Shown here: piece by piece, positions 13,601 to 24,500 of the stretch
How positions within the stretch are numbered: position 1 is the first letter of the stretch
Layout: the number at the start of each line of letters is the position of its first letter
Assembly (NCBI RefSeq): GCF_000189635.1
Contig: NW_002476399.1
Span: forward strand, 124,001 to 188,000
Origin: Tetrahymena thermophila SB210
Taxonomy: Eukaryota > Ciliophora > Oligohymenophorea > Hymenostomatida > Tetrahymenidae
Length of the DNA stretch: 64,000 nucleotides
Reading direction: 5' to 3'
Translations under genes and position numbers: made by a program
The notes under the pieces: generated by a model
Databases searched by the model: none
What the model saw: only the letters and a program-made list of their open reading frames with translations
Told to the model about the DNA's origin: nothing

Positions 13601-14115
13601 AAGTAGATTCAATAAAAAATAAAATCTTAGTTAAAGTTAAAATTATTTAATATTTATTATAAAAATAGAGATATTCAATTTACGCTAACTTAATTTAGAG
13701 GGTTTTTTCGAGAGACAGATTTTATCTTTGCAACTTTTGACAATAATAAAAAATATACTTTAAATATTTTTTTATGAAAAAAAAAATTACGTCTTAAAAG
13801 TCAATGTATTTTGAATTCTATTATATCATTTTTTTATTTATGGCAGTTTAAGAAAATAATCAAAAATAATCAAAATTAATTATTAATTAATCATTAAACT
13901 AGCTTATCATAAATTTAGTTTTATTTAACAATTAAATTAGAAAATTATTAATTTTTGATCATACTTTATTAATTAAATAACTTAAGTATGAATTGGAATG
14001 AAAATAATGGTTTGTTTCTCTTGATAATTAAAAATTTTTTAATTTGAAACAATTTAAATTATTTTTGTAAAATTTAAAATTAATGATAAAAATAAATTTA
14101 AATATATTAATTTTA
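10474..14115. repeat. Copy B of the 3.83 kb tandem duplication
   Basis: Second member of the direct duplication described for 6644-10275. Similarity starts at AACCAAATATTTTTAAAATA (10473) and fades near 14115, upstream of the start codon of the LRR gene it carries. Introns are clearly more diverged than exons, which points to selection on the coding parts since the duplication. Confidence 0.85.
10647..13829 (-). CDS. Leucine-rich repeat protein B (16 micro-exons)
   Basis: Exons in transcript order: 13791-13829, 13684-13733, 13388-13474, 13232-13306, 12999-13091, 12745-12810, 12541-12627, 12369-12458, 12005-12091, 11843-11932, 11666-11755, 11540-11614, 11219-11308, 10974-11063, 10797-10886 and 10647-10737; 1,290 nt, 429 residues, TGA stop. 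It is a tandem paralogue of the gene at 6804-9998: exon number, order and phase are identical, and only exon 1 (+3 bases) and exon 7 (-3 bases) differ in length. Typical repeats are DEGASNLGSSLAKIKNLTNL (exon 14) and SEFGLKSALAKCVNLQKLSL (exon 10). Many differences from copy A are third-position or conservative changes. No signal peptide or membrane span is visible. Both copies begin with M-x-Q-rich exon 1 ending QD before GTAATT. Probably an intracellular LRR adaptor; function unknown. Confidence 0.85.
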
Positions 14116-15452
14116 GTATTTTAAATTAAGCTTATTTTACAAGAAAAAGCATAAATTTATTTAAATTAAAATTTAATTACAAAAAGGTTAAATTTAATTC
14201 AATTTAGCTTATATAGTGATAAAAATTAATTAATACAAGCTAATTTTTTGATTATGATAAAATAATTTTTTATTTAATAAATTGGAACTAACTACTAGAG
14301 TATAAAATATGAAGCATACAATAGTTAATATTCATCAAGATAATCTGGAAATCTGGAATAAATATGTAAATATATAAAATTAATTTTGAAATTTAAATTC
14401 AATATGTTAATAGAAAATTATCTAAATTCTTCTTTAAAGTCTATATAAAAATATTTTATAATGTTATTTATTATAGCAAATAATTTAATTAATATTAAAA
14501 ATAATTGGAATTTGTTAAATGTAAGGTATCTTTGATTACAAAACTAAATATAAGGTAAAAGTTTTTAATTTGATGCTTATCCAAAAAAGGAGTATTTTGA
14601 GTTTTTTATTAAACATAACTCATTTACTTAAATTAATAGATTATTTTGGAGCTGGGATGGTACACTTCATTTCATATTTTTAATCAGCATACTAAAAATT
14701 AATAAATAATAAAAATTTATCAAAATATAAACTGCTTGGTTTAGAAAGAAGTATTTATTATATTTGAAAATACTGATTTAAAAGTTTTTATATATTCATT
14801 GAAAATATTAATTGTTTTATTACCAAGTTTACTCTCATTTTAAATAAAGTAAAAATTGCTATTAATTTGAGTTCCATTTTTTTTAAAATTTAAAATTTGC
14901 TTTAAATTTATTAAAATATTTTGATAAAATGATAAAAGTCAAAAAAATTTTATTCTATTTTGAAGTAATAAAGAACAAATAAATAAATAAATATCATTGA
15001 ATCAAGCATTTTGTATTATTTTCAGTGAATTATTTTAAACAAAATGAAAACTTAAATTAAATAATAATAAAAAACAATATAATTAATAAAGATAGAAATG
15101 ATATATTTAGGATACTAATATATTTAAAATGTTAGCTAATATTTGAAAGAAAAAAATTCATAAATAATTATAAGTTAGCTGCCTTCATTAATTATGATTT
15201 CTAAATGAAATGTATTTAATTCGATTACTACTAAAAATAAAGAAAAAAAGTTTTAATTATTTATAGTTTTTATTGAAGTGAAGCAGTAAATTAATAAATT
15301 TATAATAATTGGTATAGAGAGAAAGTTGAATAAATAAATAATGCTAATCATTTAGATTAATTATTAAACTATTAACAAGGAAAGTACATTAATTAAAAAA
15401 ACAAACTCTCATATTTTATTCAAAAAGTGAACTATTTTTAGCATAATTAGGT
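13830..15452. other. Divergent intergenic region between LRR gene B and the TTLL gene
   Basis: Lies between two start codons on opposite strands, so it should hold both promoters. No gene was found. The only ORF-like piece is near 14310-14363 (ATGAAGCATACAATAGTTAA onward), which stops after about 20 codons and has no continuation I can support. Confidence 0.55.
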
Positions 15453-18400
15453 ATGAGAGCACAATCAATGAATATCTAATTTACTAATGAATCTAGACAG
15501 TTTTAAACGCAAAGCAAGCAGCAAAGATATATTTAGGAAGACAAAAGCTAATAGAATATAATCAAAAAATACCCGAATTATGCCTATGCTTTAACTACCG
15601 AAAATTCATATGTTTAATCAACTGCAAATAATCGATTTGGCTAAGGACTGATAGCACTTAAAAACAAAAGTGCTAATAACAAAAGACCTTTTTAGCCTGC
15701 TCAAAAGATGATAAGCAGTAATGGGTTTATCCATCAAGATATGCCGCAGCTTAGCGGGTCATTTTCACCAATGATCTTTGATACAAATCAAAGGATATTA
15801 TAGAAACAACAAAAATATCTGGAATCAATGCAAGCAAATAGCAACATAATAATTAATAAAGGAAAAATATAACAAAATAATAGAACTATTATGCCAGCAG
15901 GTACTTTTTATAGTAGATAGAACTAAGTTCCTTCTCCACTATAAAAGAAGTTGAGTATTTACAATGAAAATTCTCTTTAGAGCGATAACCAAACTCAAGG
16001 AAATGAAATGAAGAGCTAGAATTCAAATAATATCAATGAGTACACTCAAGGAAAGAATATAGAAAATAATAACAATTATTAAAAGTTGAGAGATGTCATC
16101 CAGTATGATAAACTGGAAAAATTAGGAACTAGTGTGATAGATGCAAGTTTAAGAAAGCAGCAACAAGATAAAAAAAAGCAGTTAGAGTAGTTTCCAATGA
16201 GCAGCAATACCAACAAAGGAAAAGATGGTTCTTAGAATAATTAAATATCGATATTCACTCAAAGCAGGATTAACACAAGTAATTAAATTGAGAATATTTA
16301 CCCAGAAGAAGAAGAGTGGGACATGATTTAGCTAAGATAAATTGGATAGACAACAAACCAGCAAGAACAGTAGAACCAAGCTGATTAGAAAAATGAGCAA
16401 AATTTATTAAGATAGTCTTCTCTTGATTTAGCTGAAAGTAATAGGAAATAAGGTATTACTTTTATTAGCAAAATATTAAATTTGATCATCTTAATTTTTA
16501 TTAAATATTATTAAAGGATATAATTCAATGGTAAAAAGCAACATTATACAATCAAATCAAAATAATTAGAGATTTTAGCTAAATTCGCCTTCACCAGTCT
16601 AATAAAAGGCTTTTCTTTCTCCATAAAGAAACGATGATAAATTAGCAAAGTCGATTCAGCATAATTAGTAATTAACTTAAAGTTAAAAGAGTGCTATGGT
16701 AAAGCGCTCGTACTCAGCAGTAAAAAATTCTACATAAATTAAAAAAGATGATATCGTGAACAACAATAGTAAGAAAATAAATCCAAATGATTTAATGATA
16801 TTGAAAATAAAGGAGCAATGCACTTATAAAAAGTATATAGATCCAATCAGAATTAAGAAGGAAAAGGCTAAACTCAAGTAATAAAGCGAAGTAAAAAACA
16901 GAAAAATTAACTTTACAAGCACTATCACAGCAGGGTACCATTTAAAATCAACTTAAGAGGCCTAACCTAAAATGAAATCTCTTAAGGATAGCATGGTCCC
17001 TGATGACTAGCTTAGCAATAATCTTGATATACCTGCAGCAAGATAGTATGAAGAAGAAGATGATGACGATGATGATTCAATGATTATGAGCAATAATGAT
17101 ATCTCTTTAGATTTAGACGATGACGAAGACGAAAGTAAGTAAATTTCCTCTCCTCTTGGAGGACTTGCTAGCACATAAGATTCTATCTAAAATAATAACT
17201 CATAAAAATCAAAAGTTAGCTTATTAAAATCTGTTTATTAAGGTCGTCCAGCAACTATTTTCTTTCCATACCACAAATCTTGTTAGCAGCCTTAGCCCAG
17301 AGACACTTCTCGTGCGATATAAATTTCAGATTTTGAGACAAAAAAATTCAATCTCAAATACAAAGTAAAAAAAAATTATTTAAAATTATAAAAAAATATT
17401 TTTGCTTTTTATCAAAGCAGTAAAAATGTAACCAGCAAAAATAAATCTAGTTCATTCTAAATTTCTACCAAAAATTAAATACATTTTTAAAATTATTTAA
17501 ATGTATTTTATCATGCATGAAAAATAATAAGTCTTTATTTAAATAAATAGATTAATGGAGAGAATCCATACAAATGTGTTGTTAAAGCATTTGAAGAGGC
17601 TGGGTTTGAAATGACAGAGGAAAATGATTGGAATTGTGTGTGGTCATTGCCAAAAAAAGACAGAGTGAAATTTATGAACTAGTTTTAGAAATAAAACCAC
17701 TTTCCTGGTTGCTGGAATTTAGGAAGAAAAGATTTTATGTGGAGATGCCTGAATAGAGTTAAGAGAAAATGCCCTAAGGAAATGGATTTTGTGCCTAACA
17801 CATATTTATTATGTAACTCAGGAGATTGGGATAGATTTTTAGCTAGGAGAGATGAAGCAAGTAAAAATACTTTGTGGATTTTAAAACCAGCTGATTAAGC
17901 ATGTGGAAGAGGAGTTAAAGTAATCAGCAAAACGACTAAAGTTAAAAGGAAATCTAACAGAATTATATGTGATTACATAGCTAACCCTCATCTCATTAAT
18001 GGATTGAAATACGATTTACGTTTATATGTTCTAGTAACTAGTTATGATCCTCTTAGGATTTATCTATACGAAGAAGGATTGACCCGTTTTGCTACAGAAA
18101 AATATAACACAAACACCAAAGAAATAAGTAAGAGGTTTGTCCATCTAACAAACTATAGTGTTAATAAGCATGCTAAGAAGTTTGTCAAGAATACAAATCC
18201 AGAAGCAGATGGAGAGGGATCCAAGTGGTCTTTGACAGCTTTAAAAGCAAAATATAAACAAATGGGAATAAACGTTGACGAATTATTTGGAAGAATTAAG
18301 GATATAATAATAAAAACATGTATTTCTGCAGAACCATAAATGCTAGATATAGTAGCTAAATCTCAAGAACACAGAACTAATTGCTTTGAACTTTATGGGT

Positions 18401-18948
18401 TTGACATATTAATTGATTCTTCTCTCAAACCTTGGATTTTAGAGGTAAATGTCTGCCCTTCTTTAAGCTCTTCAAGTCCTTTAGATCGTAAGATTAAGCA
18501 CTCATTGTTGGTTGATGTGTTAAATATTATTGGCATTACACCATATGATAAAAAGTAATTCACAGAAGATAAAAAGAATAATCTTTTTACTCGAGCATTT
18601 AACTCAATATCTTCTACAATGCTTGACTGTAATGACTCCGAGAAGGTCTCAAACGGCAAGAAGAATTTTAGTAAAAATATAAATGATATTTAAGATCTTA
18701 CCTATGAAAATTGCCTAGAAAAGCTTTCTCCTGAGAATTGGGAAGTATTATTTGAAACAGATGAAGAATTATACCGCAGAGGGCATTTTGAGAGAATTTA
18801 TCCCCTACCTTCTAAAGAAAAGCTTGATTATTATTCTCAATTTTTTGACTTCTAAAGATTTAATAATGTGATGGTGCAAAAATGGATTACTTCAAAATAA
18901 AATTTTCTAGAAAAAATACTTAAAAAAAAATATTAAACCGTTGTTTGA
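15453..18948 (+). CDS. Tubulin tyrosine ligase-like protein, probable tubulin polyglutamylase (TTLL4/5-like)
   Basis: Exons 15453-16452, 16517-17364 and 17551-18948 join in phase 1 and phase 0 and give 1,081 residues. Residues 1-616 are a low-complexity Gln/Asn/Ser-rich region with an acidic patch (EEEDDDDDDS, about residues 510-520). The TTL catalytic domain spans about 617-950. It begins INGENPYKCVVKAFEEAGF and contains HFPGCWNLGRKDFMWR, the ATP-grasp motif WILKPADQACGRGVKVI (about 726), YDLRLYVLV (about 770), RFVHLTNYSVNK (about 811) and the metal-binding EVNVCPSLSSSSP (about 915). The order and wording of these motifs match the TTLL4/TTLL5 polyglutamylases rather than TTL or the glycylases. 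The enzyme would add glutamate chains to tubulin in cilia and cortical microtubules. The subfamily assignment is from memory of motifs and is less certain than the family. Confidence 0.92.
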
Positions 18949-19935
18949 GTGTTGGTTGAAAAATGACATTTCAAGAATTTGAAAAAACAAAATAAAAAAT
19001 AAATTGTCATCAATAAAATTGAAAACTAAAAATAATTTTCCATTTCTATTTATACAAGTAAAATAAATGTGTAATATCAAGTAAAAAATTTACTGAAAAT
19101 CCTTTTTAAAAGAGAGTAAAACAGATTAAAAAATGATAGTGATAAAAAAAATAAATTGACTTATGTTAAAAATTTAGACATTAGCCTATTAAAACTGATT
19201 TTAAAGAATTTTAGATAAAAACACTATTTTATAAATTAAATAAACAAATAAAAATAATACTAAAAGAGTTATATTAAATTTATTACAATAAAATATATTT
19301 TTTTCTATAAAATTTGTAAATTAATTGACATTGATTTAAAATCTTTTATCTTAAAATAAGCACTAAATATTTATTTTCCTTTCTAGGTTTTAATTGTAAA
19401 AGTTATAATTGAAAAAATTAATATAAATCAGTAAAGATCATCACCTGAATAAATTAGCATCATTATTTCTTAACCCCTATAAAAAATGAAAATTTATTCA
19501 GATGCTAGCTAAATGAGTAAAATGACGATTACTACAAAAAAATTTTTATTAAAGTATTTAATGAGGAATTTTAGGACTTTAAATCATAAATTATTTCTTT
19601 ATTCTTCTTATTTATTAATTTAATGATTATTTTATTTTTTAAAGTCAAAGTGAGATATAAAAAAACATAAGTTTATTTTAAAGACAGACTTAAATAATTT
19701 TGTTGTTTTATTTAATTATGATATCTTTGCTAGAATTACAAATAATTTATGAAAGTATTCAATTTCTTAGTGTAGAAATGCAACCATTTCACTTTAATAA
19801 GTATTTTAAAAAATAAATTAAACAAAATTTAAATTAGTTTTAATAAAATTATTATTATTTTACATAGAGAATACTTACTTATTTAGCAAGAATGGAATTA
19901 AAATTTGAATATTTAAACAAATAATAATAAAAATA
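18949..19935. other. Intergenic sequence between convergent genes
   Basis: AT-rich, no gene seen on either strand. It lies between the 3' ends of the TTLL gene and of the minus-strand cysteine-rich protein gene. Confidence 0.6.
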
Positions 19936-20841
19936 TCAAAACAAAATATATATAAAAAATAGATTAGATAATACTAATAGGATAGCAGAAAAGACACATC
20001 CTAGATTTAATTTTACTATTTAATTATATACTATAAAATTACTTGCACAACTTTGAAAATGTTCAATTTAGCAAGTAAAATCTAAATGAGGATCTGCTAA
20101 ATACTAACAATTTTAGTCCATACATTAATGTAGGGAATAAATACTAACTTCACAGTTTGCTAGATCTTCTTAATAATTTGAGCAAAGTGAAACATCTTGC
20201 TAATAACAAGCAATCGAAGTATTTTCTTAGGTATAATAATTAAGTCGGCCTGATCCTAGATTAGCTGCATCTGAATTATAATTAGCACCATTTACATCAT
20301 TATATTATTAAAATGTATCGTTATAACATTAGAGGTAAGTGGAAAAATCCTAAACTAAATATGAAGTGCAATTAGAATACACATATTCTTCCAAAATCTA
20401 TTCAGCATTGATATTCGTGTTATATGCGTTTAATTTTTACTAATTAGTACCCGAATTCGAAGCAGTAAAATATTCATCATTATGACATTATTCTGTTATC
20501 CTGCTATTGACTAAACAATTAAAAAAAAAATCAAACAGCTTTTATAAAAAACTTTTATCTTCGGTTCCTGCTCCACAACCATAAGAGTTTTTTAAAGCGC
20601 ATAACGTTACATTATAAAAAGTATCATTTGTATAACATTAATTATAGCAATTATTCATTTCCCCCATTAAAGTATCACAATGCCAACTTTTAAAATATGT
20701 GGTACATGCGCTACTTGTTTAATCATAACATTGTTAGGTTTTCTAAGCTATATAATCTGTATTGTTTTGAGGTGGTGCTTAAGTATAGACTACTTTTAAA
20801 AAAAGAAATACTAAAAGTCTTGCTAAAAATATATTTATCAT
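19936..20841 (-). CDS. Secreted cysteine-rich protein with GPI-anchor-like C-terminus
   Basis: A single uninterrupted exon of 302 codons (301 residues) on the minus strand when TAA/TAG are Gln. It starts with a clear signal peptide (MINIFLARLLVFLFLKVVYT, cleavage near residue 22). The body has 19 cysteines, mostly spaced singly, and N-glycosylation motifs. Two related motifs, QCYTNDTFYNV (about 68) and QCYNDTFQQY (about 171), suggest an internal duplication. Residues 280-301 form a hydrophobic end (LGCVFSAILLVLSNLFFIYI) directly at the stop codon, with no charged residues after it, as in GPI-anchored proteins; a C-terminal membrane anchor is the alternative. I recognise no named family; ciliate surface proteins of this general build exist. 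It is flanked by the 3' ends of TTLL and, upstream, of DOP1. Confidence 0.75.
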
Positions 20842-21525
20842 TGCCAAAATACCTTTGCAAATATTTATCTTTAAATTACTTATTAAATTTTTTTTTGTAA
20901 GTGAAACTACTAATTTAAATATTACTTAAAAATAATAAATAACTCTTAATACTTTTTTATAAAAACAAAACGAAAAAATTGTTTATTTTTGAAAAATATA
21001 ATATCAAAAAAATTTATAAGTCTATTTTATTAAAAAACAAACAATCAATAATTGATTTATTTAATTAATTTCAACATCTTTTCAAATTAACTTTAAAAAT
21101 AAATTCTTACTAAATTAAGTTGAATAATTTATCAAATAATTTACAATATTTAATTTAAACTTATTTTCAAACACACCTAAACATTTAAGAAAAGTATTTG
21201 AATAATATATTGAATGATAAAAAGTTAGTAATAACAAGGTTGCTAAAAGTCTATGATTATCGTTTTGAAAATTTGAAATTACGAAATTTTGTATTTAAAA
21301 CTAAACAAAATAAAGAATTCGATGCATTTAATTTATAATATTAATTTATACATTTACAAAAATAAGAAATAATGAATGAATGATTAATAGACATATAAAT
21401 GATATTTACTTAATTGATTCTTTTTATATTTTTGTGAGCATTCTGTTTATCAGACAGAATACTTGTTAACTTATAAATTTCATAAATAACTAACGAAAAT
21501 AATTACATAATTTTTATCTGATTGA
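20842..21525. other. Intergenic sequence upstream of the cysteine-rich protein gene
   Basis: Between the start of the cysteine-rich gene and the stop codon of DOP1, both on the minus strand. AT-rich, no gene seen. Confidence 0.55.
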
Positions 21526-24500
21526 TCAAACCTTCAAAATGTGTTCATCTAAATTGATGAAGTCATCCTCTATCAAGGCTTCGATTGAGTTAAAGTCTAT
21601 TTCTGTACGGTTTTCGTTATTTGAAATTAAATATTGACAGAGAGATAAAGCATGGCTCTTTAGTTCATTTTCATCATCTACTTTACATTAAGTCATAATT
21701 AATTTACGTTGTTTCTTTTGATATGTAATTTATTCTGATTATTCTGATTCATCTATTGGTTGATTTACATACTTAACTCCTAAATCCTACTCATTAAGAC
21801 AAGTAGAAACGAAAGGCTAGAAGTAGAAAGGAGATATTTTCGCATATTATCTTAGCTATGCTTCATTCATTTAGCCTCTTAATCTGATTTGGTTTTCACG
21901 CTCTTATTAGGACAAAGGTTATAATTTAAGACCGAAATAATCAAAAATAAACATCCATTGATGCAAGAAGAACTCATCTAGTTGAGCAACTGAGAGAATT
22001 TCAATTAATTTCAAACCAGCAAGCATCAAGTTAGGATTACGGGGAGGTTGACCAGGAAGTGGTTTTGAATATATTTGAATCAACAATGTAAGCAAAATGG
22101 GCCAGATTTGTCTGAAGAGTTCATTTAAGTTGCTTTGAGATAGACGAAGAATCAATATACGAATGCAGAAAAGAATTAATATAAGCAAAGAAGATTAAGA
22201 GCTATCAGTTGTTTTAATGACTTCTGCGATACTGTCTAAAAGTTTACGTAAACGATTGGCATATTTGTCCTTGGCACCTGAAAAGATGATAAAGCAAGTT
22301 CTTTTGAAAGCCTTTATTTTCTTTTTGTTTTCATTCTATTCACGAGCAAAGAAACCAGCAGAAAGACTTACTTTTTCAAGATATTCATTGAAAAGGTCAT
22401 TAGATTTATCTTGAGTAAGAACATAATCTATAATTTTTCCCCAGTAACGCAAAGTACCCTTATTGCAAGAGAAGAAGTTATCTTTGTTAAACATTTCTAA
22501 GATACTTTTTCTGAAATCTTTAATCAAGAGAGAAGGAGCTTTCTCGATCAAGCTACAAATGAGCTCTGAAGTACTTTCAAGGAAGTAAGAATTTGTGCTT
22601 CCTTTGTTTTCAATAACAGCATATAAGGGATCAACAAACTCCTTAACACGAACGACAACTCTGTCCTATCTTTCTGGAGAGTAAGTATTTTAGAGTAACT
22701 CAAGAGACAATGTTTTGAGGGTTTCCAAACAAATTAATCTGTATTTATCATAAACAGCATTTTCGTCAACAGTATCAATGCGATCAAAGATGAATTGATC
22801 CAATTAATTCATCTACAATTCCTTCATCTAGTTAGCAATACTTTTAGGGGCATGCTCTAAAATGTGTATTTGACTGTAAAATGATAAACTAATTTCGTAA
22901 AAAGTAGGAGAGTAAGGAGATATTATTCTATATTATTGTAAGCTCTGTACAATCATTTCCTTCATGTGTTAATCAACTGCATTATTCAAAGACTATTAAG
23001 TTTAAGCAGAAGGTTCGTTAAATTTGACTTAGTAAACGTTAGCAATCCAGCCAGACAAGTAAGAAAGCTTTTCATTTATCAAATCGTGCAATTCCTTCTT
23101 GAACTTACTATCTGATAAAATTTCCTTTGGAGAGTACTTTTCACTCAACATGTACAAAAGATCAAGCATCCACATCACAGTGTTAGGATTTTTAGAGGGT
23201 TAGAATATCTATTATCATTATTTAAAATAATAAGTTAAATTATGATTTTTAATATTTATAAAAATTACTTTTAAGATTTTAAGGATAATGTTCCAGAATA
23301 GTAGAAGGTTTTCTTTTTTAAGAATATTGCTGTCAATGTAAGTATATGAAAGATATATGTAAAGGAAGTAAAGGAGCTTAGACTCGTGTTGAGCAATTTC
23401 ATAGTTTAAGAAGTAAACATTTTTCTTTTCTTTAGTGTTCTTTTGTTGGTAGAATTTTTGAATGATTTCACTGATAAAGCTTTGATAGAATGATTCTAAG
23501 AAAAGTTCATTGGGAATATTTAAAATAGTTATCATTTCTATCATTTTCTTTAAGAATTCGTTTTAGTTGAAATCCTTGTGGGCATTTGGTGGGTCAGTCA
23601 TGCAGCTACGGTTCCATAAAAGTAAAAAGGAATTCATCATATCGTTAGGGAATTCATATACCAAAGGTTTGATAATAGAAATAATTAAAATTTTAACTCT
23701 CTGTTTATCATTCTCAGCATTTTTGATCATGTCCATCAATAAATTATTAAATGAGTTGAATTTCTTTTGTTCATAAGGTCTGATACCATAACTTGTGAAT
23801 TCAGTAATAAATTCTGGAGTTGTTTGCCAACTGTTAATAAACAATTCAACGACTTACTTGATATCATATAGCAAACTCTTACAAGTATCAGGATATTTCT
23901 CAAAGAATGCCTAATTTTCGAAAAAATTAAAAAATTAATTTCTATCCTTTAAATAAAGTTTATTTATTTTTCTAATATTTATTTCAGATTGATTGATTTT
24001 TTAAAGCATTTATTAAAAAAATATGTTTTAATTTATATTTTTTGTATTTGATGAAATAAAAGGAATTAAAAGAAAATCTAAAAATTGAAAGATTTCTCAT
24101 GATAGTTGATTGCTTATTTTTCATTTACTTCTTATTAATTTGTAATTTTTTATGATAATTGTAGAAATTGTAGTTATATTTTTAATTGCCTTATTAATTA
24201 TAAATCGGCCTCCAAGTAGCTTCTCCTTGATAATCTTTTTCTTTTTTGATGTTATATAAAAGAAGATGCTTCCTGAAAACCAAAAAATAAAAAAAATTTG
24301 TAAATTTTTAAAAATTATTTATTTACTTTGCCATCTTTGTCTTTGTCATTAGCATTTCCACTTCCAGCTAAACCAAGTGTGAGTACAGTTTTCATGAGGT
24401 TAGCAAATCCACCGCTTTGATCTTTTTTACTAGATTCAATTTCTTCAAGAGTTCTAATTTTAAGGAAGAATTAGAGAATAGTTCTGACACCTTCTAAAAC

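Noticed and set aside
14310..14363. Plus-strand MKHTIVNIHQD... fragment, considered as a kinase-like exon
   Set aside because: Only about 20 codons, no continuation on either side and no catalytic motif.
20697..20900. Plus-strand frame MWYMRYLFNHN...
   Set aside because: Antisense of the N-terminal part of the cysteine-rich secreted protein, whose signal peptide and long single frame are much stronger evidence.
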